Numbered from the stretch's first letter, positions 24,870 through 34,103 are shown. The stretch is 64,000 nt of DNA from Armatimonadetes bacterium UBA1398 (GCA_002305165.1 DBQI01000058.1:1-64000); one strand, 5' to 3'. Notes: generated by a model from the letters alone, not told the origin. Translations and numbers: made by a program.

Positions 24870-27020
24870 ATGGTTCGAGCCAGCCTTGTGGGGGTCGCCG
24901 TCAGTCTTGCTTGCGTCGGCAGCCAGGGCCAGGTCCCACGCGACGTGCGTGCAGATACGTGGGTTGCGACGGACGGCCTAGGGAGGTCGTTGCCGACCTT
25001 CGAGGAGGCTGGGCCCCCGCGCGCCGACCGGCAGGTCGGCATGTTCTACTTCCTCTGGATGGGCGCCCACGTAAACGGCGGCCCGTACGACATCACGAAG
25101 ATCCTGGCCGAGGACCCCACGGCGGCCTCGAACCCTGATAGCCCACTGTGGGGGCCCCTTCACGCATTCCACCACTGGGGCGAGTCCCTCTTCGGTTACT
25201 ACCAGAGCGACGACCCGTACGTGCTGCGCCGGCATGCCCAGATGCTCTCAGACGCCGGCGTCGACGTGGTCATCTTCGATGTGACCAACCAGTCCACGTA
25301 TGACAAGGAGTGGGGAGCGCTCCTGCGGGTCTGGGCCGAGGCGCGCGAGGATGGCGCCCAGACGCCGCAGATCGCGTTCCTCTGCCCCTTCTGGGCCCCC
25401 TCCAACGTTGTTCAGCACCTGTACCACACCCTGTACGAGCCGGGGCTGCATCCCGAGCTCTGGTACCAGTGGGAGGGCCGCCCGCTGATCCTCGCCGACC
25501 CCGCCTACATCGGAGGGGACCTCGGGAGCCAGGGACACAACACGCCCACGGAGTTGGAGCCAGGTCACCCCCTCGGCCAGTCTTTCACGACGGACGAGCC
25601 GATTCGGAGCGTGGCGATCAACACACCCACCTGGGGCGCGGCCGGGTCGGGCATCACGGTCTCCGTGCGCCGTGAGGGGCCTCAGGGGGAGGTCCTCGCC
25701 AGCCGGCGCTTCGAGGACGTGAGCGACAACGACTGGTTGACGGTGGAGTTCGAGGAGCCGGTCGAGGCGGGGGCCTACTACGTGGAGGCCACGGACCCAG
25801 TGGGCACGATCGGCTGGTGGAGCCACACGGAGGACCAGTTCGCCGACGGCGCCGCCTACGCGGGCGGCGTCCCCGTCGATGGCGACCGCGCCTTCCGAGC
25901 CGAGCTAGCCAACTCCGAACTGGAGCGGATCCGCCGGTTCTTCACCTTCCGCTCCCCCCAGGCGAGCTACTTCGTGGGCCCCACGAAGCCCAACCAGTGG
26001 AGCTGGCTGGAGGTCTACCCGCAACACGTGTTCCACAACGACCGCGGCGAGGCGGAGCAGATGTCGGTGGGCGTGGCGCAGAATGCGGCGGACGGGGAGC
26101 TGAGCCGGCTCAGCCACCCGCGCTCCCACGGTCGAAGCTGGCACAACGGGGACATGGACACGTCACCGGACGCGATGCTCTACGGCCTCAACCTGACGGA
26201 GCAGTGGGAACGCGCCTTGGCCGAGGACCCGCAGTTCGTGTTCGTCACAGGCTGGAACGAATGGATCGCCATGCGCTTCAACGAGCCCGACCTTCCGGTC
26301 TCCTTCTGGGACCAGTACGATGAGGAGCACAGCCGGGACATCGAGCCGGCGCGCGGGCCCCTCGCGGATCACTACTACTACCAACTCGCCTCCTTCGTGC
26401 GCCGCTACAAGGGCGTGCGGCCGCCTGAGCCGGCCAGCCAGCCCGTGACGATCGACCTGGCGGGTGGGCTCGACCAGTGGCTGGACGTGCGACCGGAGTT
26501 CCTCGATGATCGGGGCGACCCCGCCCAGAGGGATCACCCGGGGTATAACAGCTACGCCCAACTCACGAACACAACGGGTCGGAATGACATCATCTCGGCC
26601 AGGGTCGCGCGCGATGCCGAGAACGTGTACTTCCTGGTGGAGACGGCCGAGCCGCTCTCTCCCCGGACGGACCCCGACTGGATGGTCCTCTACCTAGACA
26701 CCGATCAGGACCACCGAACCGGCTGGGAGGGTTTCGATCTCGCCATCAATCGCTTGACGAGCACCGATGAGACGGCGAGCGTTGAAGCGTCCACCGGTGG
26801 CTGGGCCTGGGAGGAGCGGGGCCGGGCGCCGCTGCGCGTGGGCGACCGGTGGGTGATGGTCGCGGTGCCGCGAGCGCTACTCGGGCTCGGGCCGGATGAT
26901 CCCGTGCGGCTGGACTTCAAATGGGCGGATAACGCCGGTCCCGATGGTGATATCCTGCGGTTCGTCACTGACGGTGATGTAGCGCCGAACGGGCGGTTCC
27001 GCTACCGGTTCGAGGGGTAG
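24870..27020 (+). CDS. Secreted GH71/GH99-like glycosidase with inserted beta domain and CBM9-like C-terminus
   Basis: About 716 residues. A short signal peptide (VRASLVGVAVSLACVGSQGQ) is followed by a barrel starting QVGMFYFLWMGAHVNGGPYD. WNEW in FVTGWNEWIAMRF is the familiar GH99/GH71-type motif. Residues about 220-347 form a beta-sandwich-like insertion inside the barrel (GQSFTTDEPIRSVAIN to AFRAEL). The C-terminal 190 residues (ITARVARDAENVYFLVE-like pattern, YLDTDQDHRTGWEG) resemble a CBM9/DOMON-type sugar-binding module. The ATG at 24870 follows AAGGAG at about 12 bases; TTG 24867 is an alternative. It is transcribed away from the DPP IV gene. Likely acts on a mannan or alpha-glucan, which is a family-based guess. 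Confidence 0.65.
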   Translation: MVRASLVGVAVSLACVGSQGQVPRDVRADTWVATDGLGRSLPTFEEAGPPRADRQVGMFYFLWMGAHVNGGPYDITKILAEDPTAASNPDSPLWGPLHAFHHWGESLFGYYQSDDPYVLRRHAQMLSDAGVDVVIFDVTNQSTYDKEWGALLRVWAEAREDGAQTPQIAFLCPFWAPSNVVQHLYHTLYEPGLHPELWYQWEGRPLILADPAYIGGDLGSQGHNTPTELEPGHPLGQSFTTDEPIRSVAINTPTWGAAGSGITVSVRREGPQGEVLASRRFEDVSDNDWLTVEFEEPVEAGAYYVEATDPVGTIGWWSHTEDQFADGAAYAGGVPVDGDRAFRAELANSELERIRRFFTFRSPQASYFVGPTKPNQWSWLEVYPQHVFHNDRGEAEQMSVGVAQNAADGELSRLSHPRSHGRSWHNGDMDTSPDAMLYGLNLTEQWERALAEDPQFVFVTGWNEWIAMRFNEPDLPVSFWDQYDEEHSRDIEPARGPLADHYYYQLASFVRRYKGVRPPEPASQPVTIDLAGGLDQWLDVRPEFLDDRGDPAQRDHPGYNSYAQLTNTTGRNDIISARVARDAENVYFLVETAEPLSPRTDPDWMVLYLDTDQDHRTGWEGFDLAINRLTSTDETASVEASTGGWAWEERGRAPLRVGDRWVMVAVPRALLGLGPDDPVRLDFKWADNAGPDGDILRFVTDGDVAPNGRFRYRFEG

Positions 27021-27071
27021 CGCCGCGCTTGTCCGCGCCCAGGGCAAGCTGTACACTGGGGGTCAGGTTTA

Positions 27072-27085
27072 TTAGACGCGTCTAA
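27072..27085. promoter_or_regulatory. 14-bp perfect palindrome
   Basis: TTAGACGCGTCTAA lies 50 bp upstream of the NifU-like gene and downstream of the glycosidase stop. It is a candidate operator for the NifU-like gene; no adjacent regulator is encoded. Confidence 0.4.
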
Positions 27086-27134
27086 GCTTCGACTGCGGGG
27101 CTAGGCCGATGGACGGATGGGAGCTGATCGACGG

Positions 27135-27365
27135 ATGAGGGAGCAGGTCGAGCAGGTACTGGAGCAGATACGGCAGACGCTCCGCATGGATGGCGGCGAC
27201 ATAGCCCTGATGGACCTCAACGAGGAAGAGGGAGTTGTCTACGTGCAGCTCAAGGGCGCCTGCGCGGGCTGTCCGCACGCCCAAGCCACCCTCAAGATGC
27301 TTGTGGAGCGTAACCTCGTCGAGTTGGTAGAGGGCGTCACTCGGGTAGAGCCAGTGGGCGGCTAA
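27135..27365 (+). CDS. NifU C-terminal domain (Nfu-type) iron-sulfur scaffold
   Basis: 76 residues, the usual size of free-standing Nfu proteins. It begins MREQVEQVLEQIRQTLRMDGGDI and contains the metal-binding GACAGCPHA (CxxC), followed by TLKMLVER. Such proteins carry a transient 4Fe-4S cluster and hand it to apo-proteins in the cytoplasm. The ATG at 27135 matches the normal family start. An in-frame ATG at 27117 would add six residues; GGAG about 12 bases before 27135 is a weak ribosome site. No other Isc or Suf gene is nearby. The gene's stop codon lies within the left arm of a terminator-like hairpin. Confidence 0.88.
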   Translation: MREQVEQVLEQIRQTLRMDGGDIALMDLNEEEGVVYVQLKGACAGCPHAQATLKMLVERNLVELVEGVTRVEPVGG

Positions 27366-27391
27366 GCCTCGCCCGGCCTCGAGGCTTAGCC
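27360..27391. terminator. Perfect 12-bp hairpin after the NifU-like gene
   Basis: GGCTAAGCCTCG (27360-27371) pairs exactly with CGAGGCTTAGCC (27380-27391) across an 8-base loop. The TAA stop of the NifU-like gene (27363-27365) is inside the left arm. There is no T-run. It may serve both this gene and the converging universal stress gene. Confidence 0.6.
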
Positions 27392-27502
27392 CGTCAGCAA
27401 CGCTAGGCGGAGACCGGGCCCCGTGATCATCAGCGACTCGGCGGTCCGGCTCCAATCATCGCGCGAGGTCCGCTCGGTGGATCTCGGCCCCAGCTCGCGG
27501 GG

Positions 27503-28336
27503 CTAGCCGGTGTCCTTGGGGTGGAGCATGAGCACGGTGCACTCCGCCCTCGCGGCGATCTCGTTCGCGAGGGAGCCGAAGAAGAAGCGCGACAGGCCCT
27601 TGCGCGTATCGGCACGGAGAAGCACCATGTGCGCCTCCTTGGAGGCCTCCAGAATGGCGTGGACCTTCGAGTCGGCGCGCCGCACCTCGCGTTGGCAGTT
27701 CGGCATGACCTCCCGGGCGACCTGATCCAGTTCCTCCTCCGCCGCCCGTACGTCCCGCTCCGAAGCCTCTGAACTCACGATGTCGAGCACGAGGGCATCC
27801 CCGCCGCCACTTGTCAGGGCATTGGCTACGGCGGCGCAATCGGCCAAGTGCGATGGATGCGTAACGGGGACCAGGACTCGCCCGCAGGCAGGGATAGATC
27901 CAAGGATGCTGGCGACGATGACGTGGGCGACGTCCGCGCCGGCAACCGCTTCCACGATCGCGTCGAAGGCGGCCCCATCGGCCTGACGTGGGTGTCCGAG
28001 GACTATCCACTCGGCGGCGAGGTCCTTGGCTGCTCCCAGGATCCCATCCGCCGGCGAGCGGGCGAGGCGGAGTTCCGTGAGCAGTTCGACGCCGCTGCTC
28101 GCCACATGCTCTCTCGCCGTCGTGAACAGCCCGTCGGCGTGGTCGATCAGTTCCGCAACACGCGGAGCGGCCATGGCGCCGAGGCTGCCCGTGTGGAGCA
28201 CCGAGAGCGCGGCCGCCGGAGCGTGCCGGTGACGCGCGATCGAGGCTGCCAAGAGGGCTATGTCGCCAACCGTCGAGGGGTTCGCCAAGCCGAAGAGCAC
28301 GCTCGCTCTGGCCGCCCCGGGTTCAGTCGAGCTCAA
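27503..28336 (-). CDS. Universal stress protein (UspA-type), two tandem domains
   Basis: 277 residues. The first half (SVLFGLANPSTVGDIALLAASIA, ending around HVIVAS) and the second half (GRVLVPVTHPSHLADCAAVANAL, ending in ECTVLMLHPKD) each have the alpha/beta Usp layout. The second ends with SLANEIAARAECTVLML, similar to the Usp C-terminal nucleotide-binding strand. The start is TTG at 28336, whose TTGA overlaps the TGA stop of the antiporter gene, so the two are coupled. Antiporter plus Usp is a common pairing, and Usp domains may sense ATP or cAMP to regulate the antiporter. The nucleotide-binding glycines are not fully canonical in either half. Confidence 0.8.
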   Translation of the reverse strand: MSSTEPGAARASVLFGLANPSTVGDIALLAASIARHRHAPAAALSVLHTGSLGAMAAPRVAELIDHADGLFTTAREHVASSGVELLTELRLARSPADGILGAAKDLAAEWIVLGHPRQADGAAFDAIVEAVAGADVAHVIVASILGSIPACGRVLVPVTHPSHLADCAAVANALTSGGGDALVLDIVSSEASERDVRAAEEELDQVAREVMPNCQREVRRADSKVHAILEASKEAHMVLLRADTRKGLSRFFFGSLANEIAARAECTVLMLHPKDTG

Positions 28337-29559
28337 CCACGATCACATCCTTCGCCCGCCAGGACCTTGCGAGCCGCCGCGGGCCCGATGACCTCAGCGA
28401 CAACGATGCCCGCAAGGGCGATGGGATGTGCCACGGCGCTGATCTCCTGCAGCGCTCCCTGGCGCTCCATCTCAACCAGGAACCCCACCGCGACGCCCGC
28501 CTGGGGCAGCAGACATATGCCCGCACGCACGCCCTCCCGTAGCGTCATGCCTCCGATGGGGGCCGCCGCGGCAGCCCCCATGATCTTACCGCCGAACCGC
28601 CCGGCGATGTAGGCCACCCCGATCGCGCCGCCCGCCGCGAAGGCCGCAATCTCCACATGGGAGCCCGCCAAGGCGAAGAACAGCACGTAGATGGGCGCCG
28701 CGAAGTCGCCGAGCGTGCGGAAGATCCGCGTATCGCGGCGTTCCCGGTTCACCACGGCGAACCCGGCGGCCATGCCGGCGAGCAGTGGTGAGACAGCCAA
28801 AGCCGAGGCCGCCGCGCCGCAACCGACGATGATGGCCAGACCGAAGATGAGCACATCGGAGCGGTTGTGGAACCGGCCGCCCACCACGTCGATCAGCAGT
28901 CCGCCCAACAGACCCAGCGCCACGGCGCCCACCGTCTTCAGGAGGGGCACGAGCAGCATGTCCAGAGGCGACACCTGGCCTCCGAGAGTCGCGTTCGCGA
29001 TGGCGAGGCAGAGGCCGAAGACCATGATCGCGAGGGCGTCATTCGCCGCCGCCAGAGCCAGGACCAGCCGCCCAAGCGGCCCCGGATCCTCTAGCTCCTT
29101 GGTCACCACCAAGGTCGCTCCAGGAGACCCGGCGATGGCGATGGCCCCGAGGACGAGCCCCATGGCAACCGCGACCCCGGGGTTCGCGAAGGTGCCGAGG
29201 AGTATGGCGGCGCCAGCAGTGCCCAGCCCGGCGAGGACGAAGGCGCCGAGCGCCTCACCGAAGAGGATGGCGAGGATACGCCTCGTGCCATCGCGGAGTA
29301 CGCTGATCTCGAGCTTCTCGCCGATCGTGAAGGCGAGAATCATGAGGGCGAGATCAGTGATGGGCTGGAGGCCCTGACCGGCCAACTCGCGGGACAACAG
29401 TCCCAGAGCGGCGGGCCCCAGGAGGGCCCCCACAATGAGTTGGCCGGTCAGTGATGGCAACCTGAAGAGCTGCGCGACTTTCCCGCCCAGGAAGGCTAGC
29501 AGGAGCAGGACAGCCGTCGCCAGGGTCGGGCTGATCTCTATGGCATGAAGCTGCCCCAC
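28333..29559 (-). CDS. CPA2-type cation/proton antiporter membrane protein
   Basis: 408 residues with about 12 membrane helices. GGKVAQLFRLPSLTGQLIVGALLGPAALGLL is the N-terminal signature of KefB/NhaP-type sodium or potassium:proton antiporters, and ANDALAIMVFGLCLA carries the paired polar residues (ND) of the ion site. It would exchange protons for Na+ or K+ at the inner membrane. It lacks the C-terminal TrkA-N domain of KefB/KefC, but the following Usp protein may play the regulatory part. GTG at 29559 follows AGGGGG by 6-7 bases. It is 20 bp downstream of the Gfo/Idh/MocA gene. Confidence 0.87.
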   Translation of the reverse strand: MGQLHAIEISPTLATAVLLLLAFLGGKVAQLFRLPSLTGQLIVGALLGPAALGLLSRELAGQGLQPITDLALMILAFTIGEKLEISVLRDGTRRILAILFGEALGAFVLAGLGTAGAAILLGTFANPGVAVAMGLVLGAIAIAGSPGATLVVTKELEDPGPLGRLVLALAAANDALAIMVFGLCLAIANATLGGQVSPLDMLLVPLLKTVGAVALGLLGGLLIDVVGGRFHNRSDVLIFGLAIIVGCGAAASALAVSPLLAGMAAGFAVVNRERRDTRIFRTLGDFAAPIYVLFFALAGSHVEIAAFAAGGAIGVAYIAGRFGGKIMGAAAAAPIGGMTLREGVRAGICLLPQAGVAVGFLVEMERQGALQEISAVAHPIALAGIVVAEVIGPAAARKVLAGEGCDRG

Positions 29560-29579
29560 TCGCGCCCCCTGCGTTCGCG

Positions 29580-30578
29580 CTAGCTCAGCGTCACGGTACG
29601 GCCGGTCTGAGCGGCCTCGTTCGCGGCAAGGCTCAGCTTGAGAGTCTTCACCGCGTCCTTGTAGGTGGACAGGACGCCCGAGGGATCGCCTGTGCGCACC
29701 GCGCCGAGGAAGGTGCGGTCCTCGATGATGAAGATGTCCTCCTCGCCCTTGATCTCGACGGGGTCCTTGCCCACACGGTGGATCGCAGCGGTATGCTCCC
29801 AGCCAGTGAACCGCACAGCGGCCGAGGTTGCGTAGACATTCAGGTCCACGCCTCCCAGTGCCTTACTGGCGCAGCACGAGTACAGATTGGCAACACCGCC
29901 AGACTCGAACTGAATCGTAACAGCGAGGGCGTCGTCCAGGTCATAGGTCGGGTGGTCCTTGATGAAGCCGGTGGCCGCCTGGGCCGTCACAGAGACCGGT
30001 TCGCCGCAGAGCAGTCGAACGAGGTCGATGGTGTGGGTGACCTGCTCGACGAACTGGCCGCCGCTCATGGAGCGCTTGACCCACCATGCCATGATGCCGT
30101 CCTCCACGTAAGGCGGGGGGCCACCAATCCAGCCGCCGATGGTGAGCACAGGCGGATCCTCCTGGAAGATGCGGGCCGCCTCGTTGATGCCCCGGCGATA
30201 GCGGTTCATGTAACCCGCCGCGGCCAGCACGCCCTTCTCCTCCGCCGCCTTCGCGATGGCCTCAGCCTGGGCGACATCGAGGTTGACGGGCTTCTCCACC
30301 TGGAAGGGGATGCCGCGCTCGATGGCGAGGAGCTCCAGCCCATGGCAAGTGGGCGGAATGGTGATGAAGAGGGCATCCAGCTCGACCGAGTCCATCATCT
30401 CCTCGGCCGACGTGAAGGGCTTGCCTCCGAACTCCTGGGTCCACTTCTCGGCCAGACCCGGCTTGATGTCGCACAGCGCCACGATCTCGGCTTCGTCCTT
30501 CAGCTTCGCTAGCGTTCGGACGTGAACCATGCCGTGTCCGCCGTTCCCTACGAGTCCTACACGCAACTTGGCTGCCAT
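29580..30578 (-). CDS. Gfo/Idh/MocA family oxidoreductase
   Basis: 332 residues. LRVGLVGNGGHGMVHVRTL is the N-terminal Rossmann fold binding NAD(P). FQVEKPVNLD contains the EKP lysine of the family catalytic site. GGQFVEQVTHTIDLVRLL contains the histidine-aspartate pair HTxDLxR that completes the active site. These enzymes oxidise or reduce sugars and inositols, which fits the glycan-degrading neighbourhood. The ATG at 30578 has GAGAGG 9 bases upstream; the 26 residues of upstream open frame are not conserved-looking. It heads the operon with the antiporter and Usp genes. Confidence 0.9.
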   Translation of the reverse strand: MAAKLRVGLVGNGGHGMVHVRTLAKLKDEAEIVALCDIKPGLAEKWTQEFGGKPFTSAEEMMDSVELDALFITIPPTCHGLELLAIERGIPFQVEKPVNLDVAQAEAIAKAAEEKGVLAAAGYMNRYRRGINEAARIFQEDPPVLTIGGWIGGPPPYVEDGIMAWWVKRSMSGGQFVEQVTHTIDLVRLLCGEPVSVTAQAATGFIKDHPTYDLDDALAVTIQFESGGVANLYSCCASKALGGVDLNVYATSAAVRFTGWEHTAAIHRVGKDPVEIKGEEDIFIIEDRTFLGAVRTGDPSGVLSTYKDAVKTLKLSLAANEAAQTGRTVTLS

Positions 30579-30613
30579 GGTGCTGAACCTCTCCTTCGGT
30601 TTCTCGCGTGTTG

Positions 30614-31028
30614 TTACGAGCCGATGATGCGTCCATCCACGAGCTGTGTATGCCAATCCGCGCGTTCGGCGAGACTGGCGTCGTGAGTGACTATTACCAG
30701 GGCCGCGCCCCGGTCCCTTCGCGCCGCCATGAGTAGTTCGATGAGTTCCGCGCCCGTTGCCGAGTCCATCCCTCCCGTCGGCTCATCCGCGAGGACGACA
30801 TCGGGGGCGCGGGCGACCCCACGGGCTGTTGCTATCCCCCCGAAAGCTGGTTCGGAGGGTAGCCGAGCCGATCGGCGAAGCCGTCGTGACCTCCGTGCTG
30901 AGAACCCTGCATCGCATCGAGGAGGGAGTGTCGATGCGGCCCAGGAGGTCGAGCAAAGCGGATTTGCCACCGCGGCTCAGTCGGAAGACCCGGGTGACCT
31001 GTCGCGCAACGAAGGTGGATTCAGCCAT
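30614..31028 (-). pseudogene. Decayed ABC transporter ATPase (LolD/MacB type)
   Basis: The remains of an export-type ATPase, about 138 codons against roughly 230 expected. The N-terminus MAESTFVARQVTRVFR (from 31028) is followed directly by GGKSALLDLLGRIDTPS, a damaged Walker A with about 25-30 residues missing before it. ADRLGYPPNQLSGG, the family signature, is present in a second frame but is followed by an in-frame TAG (30832-30834). The Walker B region VVLADEPTGGMDS and the H-loop VIVTHDASLAERAD occur in a third frame, ending at 30614. A membrane partner is missing. It cannot make a working ATPase. Confidence 0.75.
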
Positions 31029-31042
31029 GTGTGGGCTGGGGC

Positions 31043-33502
31043 TCACCCCGACTTCCGCGGCCTCTTCTTCGCTTCGGAAGCCTTCGCTGCGCCGTTAGTT
31101 GATGCCTGCCGGCTTCGGCAGAAGATGGCCACGCGCGCGGCCTCATCGATCCACTCGATGGGCACGAACTCCATGCGCTCGCGCACCTCGTCCGGCACCT
31201 CCTGCAGGTCCGGCTCGTTCTCCTTGGGGATGAGGACCGTCTTGATCCCCGCGCGCGATGCGGCGAGGACCTTCTCCTTGAGGCCCCCTATGCGCAATAC
31301 GCGCCCCTGGAGGTTGATCTCGCCCGTCATCGCCACGTTATGCCTGGCCGGCTGGCCAGTCAGGAGGGAGATGATGGCCACGGCCATAGTGATCCCGGCG
31401 GAGGGTCCATCCTTGGGGATGGCGCCCTCGGGAACGTGGATGTGGAGTTCGGAATCGCCGAGGGCACTGGCGTCGATACCCAGCTTCTCCGCGCGGGTCC
31501 GGACGCAGGTTACGGCCGCCCGCACCGACTCCTTCATGACCTCGCCAAGCGATCCGGTGAGGGTGAGGCCCTTCCCCGGGGTGATGAGAGCCCCCTCGAC
31601 GAACAGCACCTCGCCGCCCGTCGGCGTCCAGGCGAGCCCGGCCACGACCCCGGGGGTCTTGTGGCGAGCCACCGTCTCCTGAGTGAACCGCGGCGGCCCC
31701 AACCACTCCTCCAGCCGGTCGGGCATCACCGCCACCGGGGCGGTCTCCCCCTCCACATAGAGCCGGGCCCTCTTGCGGCAGACCGAGGCGATCTCTCTAT
31801 CCAGGTTGCGCACCCCAGCCTCCCGCGTGTAGCCAGATACGAGGATCTGCAGCCCTGTCTTCCGCCACCGCAGTGAGGAGGCCGGCAGACCGTGCTCGCG
31901 CATCTGCTTGGGTATGAGATGCCTGCGGGCAATGTGGAGCTTCTCATTGAGGGTGTACCCGGAGAGCCGGATGACCTCCATCCGATCCTGGAGCGCCGGG
32001 GGAATGGTGTCTAGCACATTGGCGGTGGTCACGAACATGACGCGTGAGAGGTCCACGTCCACATCCATGTACAGGTCCCGGAAGCTGTGGTTCTGAGCCG
32101 GATCGAGGACCTCGAGCAGAGCCGAAGCGGGGTCCCCGCGGAAGTCCATGCCGATCTTGTCGACCTCGTCCAGCATGAAGACCGGATTGCTGCTCTCCGC
32201 CTGGCAGATTCCCTGGATGATTCGACCCGGGAGGGCGCCGATGTAGGTCCGCCGGTGCCCGCGTATCTCAGCCTCATCCCTCATGCCGCCGAGGGACATA
32301 CGCACGAACTTGCGGCCCAGCGCCCGCGCGATGGACATGCCGAGAGAGGTCTTGCCGACGCCGGGCGGGCCCACGAAGCAGAGGACGGGTCCCTGCTGGC
32401 CCGGGTTGAGCTGCATTACCGCGAGGTACTCGACGATGCGCTGCTTGACCTTCTCCAGGTCATAGTGGTCCTCGTCGAGGATGACCTGGGCGCTCTCCAG
32501 GTCGATCTCGTCATGGGTGGATCGCTGCCACGGATACCGGGTGAGCCAGTCGAGCCACGTTCGTCCAACGGAGTACTCCGCCGACGCCGGGGCCATGCGA
32601 GATAGGCGGTTGATCTCCCGCGTTGCGGCGCGTTCCGCCTCCTCGGGCATGCCCGATTCCCCGACGAGGGTGTGGAGCTCCTCCAGCTCCTCCTCCTGGT
32701 CGTTGCCCTCCCCGAGCTCCCGCCGAATCGCGTCGAGCTGCTGCCTCAGGTAGAACTGGCGCTGGGCCCGCTCCATCTCGCCCCGTGCCTCCATGCGGAG
32801 CTTGTCGCGCAACTCGAGCACGGCGATCTCATTCCGCATAATCTCGGACACCCTCTGGAGTCGCTCCTTGGGATCGGTCGTCTCCAGGATGAGCTGGCGC
32901 GAGGACACGGGCAGATTCATGTTCGCGCAGATCACGTCGGCGAGCTTTCCCGCCGAATCCACGTTCAGGGCGGTGAGGTAGGCCTCCTCAGGGGTCTGGG
33001 AGAGATCAACGACGCGCTGGAACTGGCTCAGGGCGTGGCGCTGGAGAGCCTCAAGCTCCTGGTCGTCCTCGGGGTCCGACGCGGCCACGATGACCTCCAC
33101 GTCAGCAACGAAGTAGGGCTCCGAACTCACCCATCGCCGCACTCGGGCACGCTCAGTGCCTTGCAGCAGAACCCGTTGGGAGCCGTCGGGAACCGCGATC
33201 TTCTTGAGTACCTGGCAGGTCGTGCCGAACTCGTAGATGTCCCCGCCACTGGGGGGCGTGAAGTCCTCGGCGCCCGGCATCCTTGCGCATCCAATGACCA
33301 TCCGGGACTGGACCAGGGCCTGGTCCACGGCAGCCATGTCCGTGTCGCGGTGCAGAGCAAGGGGCGCCATCATGCCAGGGAACATCACCAACTCGTCCGT
33401 CACCACAACGGGCAGGTGATCCCTGGTCTGCCCCACGGACACCCCCCCTCTGACGGGCGGCCCGATGACGCGCGGGACGACGATCCTCGGCTTCTCCGGC
33501 AT
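31043..33502 (-). CDS. lon: ATP-dependent protease Lon (LonA)
   Basis: 819 residues, usual size for LonA. In order: the N-terminal LAN domain (HLPVVVTDELVMFPGMMAPL), a helical region, the AAA+ module with Walker A GPPGVGKTSLG and Walker B VFMLDEVDKIG, and the C-terminal protease domain with serine in PKDGPSAG and lysine in GGLKEKVLAA. It degrades misfolded and regulatory proteins in the cytoplasm. The start at ATG 33502 has GGAGGG 8 bases upstream. It lies 73 bp after hsp20 on the same strand, a sensible proteostasis pair; the ABC-ATPase relic follows immediately downstream. Confidence 0.96.
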   Translation of the reverse strand: MPEKPRIVVPRVIGPPVRGGVSVGQTRDHLPVVVTDELVMFPGMMAPLALHRDTDMAAVDQALVQSRMVIGCARMPGAEDFTPPSGGDIYEFGTTCQVLKKIAVPDGSQRVLLQGTERARVRRWVSSEPYFVADVEVIVAASDPEDDQELEALQRHALSQFQRVVDLSQTPEEAYLTALNVDSAGKLADVICANMNLPVSSRQLILETTDPKERLQRVSEIMRNEIAVLELRDKLRMEARGEMERAQRQFYLRQQLDAIRRELGEGNDQEEELEELHTLVGESGMPEEAERAATREINRLSRMAPASAEYSVGRTWLDWLTRYPWQRSTHDEIDLESAQVILDEDHYDLEKVKQRIVEYLAVMQLNPGQQGPVLCFVGPPGVGKTSLGMSIARALGRKFVRMSLGGMRDEAEIRGHRRTYIGALPGRIIQGICQAESSNPVFMLDEVDKIGMDFRGDPASALLEVLDPAQNHSFRDLYMDVDVDLSRVMFVTTANVLDTIPPALQDRMEVIRLSGYTLNEKLHIARRHLIPKQMREHGLPASSLRWRKTGLQILVSGYTREAGVRNLDREIASVCRKRARLYVEGETAPVAVMPDRLEEWLGPPRFTQETVARHKTPGVVAGLAWTPTGGEVLFVEGALITPGKGLTLTGSLGEVMKESVRAAVTCVRTRAEKLGIDASALGDSELHIHVPEGAIPKDGPSAGITMAVAIISLLTGQPARHNVAMTGEINLQGRVLRIGGLKEKVLAASRAGIKTVLIPKENEPDLQEVPDEVRERMEFVPIEWIDEAARVAIFCRSRQASTNGAAKASEAKKRPRKSG

Positions 33503-33575
33503 TGTGGACACCCTCCACCCGGGACTCAGCATGTGCGCTCAGGCGCGACTGCGGTGTTACGTGCATCGGTGCGGG

Positions 33576-34010
33576 CTAGCGGACCTCTATGCAGCGCACC
33601 GACGGTCTCGACCCCTCGGGGCGCTTGGGAAGCGTGACCTCCAGGAACCCTTGTGAGAGGCTCGCCTCGACCGCGTCCGGGTCGATGGGACCGGGGAGCA
33701 CCACCCGACGCTCGAACTCCCCGTGATCGATCTCCCGATGGTGCACGGAGTTCAGTTCCGCTTCCATGCGGCATGCCGGGCTCGAACGGGAGCCCGCGAT
33801 GCGGACCTGGGACCCTGTCACTTCTACCTGCACCGCATCCTCGGCGATCCCACCGACCTCAACGATGATGATGTAGGCTGAGTCGGACTCGTATACATCC
33901 AGGGATGGCCACCATGCCGAGGAGCTGAAGAGCGCTCCCGGACCGACGCCAAGCCCTTGCGGGTTGTGGGAGAAGCTCATCGCGAAACTCCCACGCTTAT
34001 GCTCGGCCAC
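33576..34010 (-). CDS. Hsp20/alpha-crystallin small heat shock protein
   Basis: 144 residues. The alpha-crystallin domain runs from about residue 35 (WWPSLDVYESDSAYIIIVEVGG) to 135 (GFLEVTLPK), with DHGEFERRVVLPGPIDPDAVEASLSQG summarising the middle. A C-terminal IxV motif occurs in CIEV. The family holds unfolding proteins for refolding. I chose GTG 34010 because AGGAGGAG lies 7 bases upstream; longer starts would run into unrelated sequence. It precedes lon on the same strand. Confidence 0.92.
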   Translation of the reverse strand: MAEHKRGSFAMSFSHNPQGLGVGPGALFSSSAWWPSLDVYESDSAYIIIVEVGGIAEDAVQVEVTGSQVRIAGSRSSPACRMEAELNSVHHREIDHGEFERRVVLPGPIDPDAVEASLSQGFLEVTLPKRPEGSRPSVRCIEVR

Positions 34011-34103
34011 TACGTTTCTCCTCCTGCGCTCGGTGCTTCCGGATGGCTGAGGGTCTCGCGCGCTCGGGCGGGCCCCGGACACGGCCATAGGCGTAGCTCT
34101 CCG

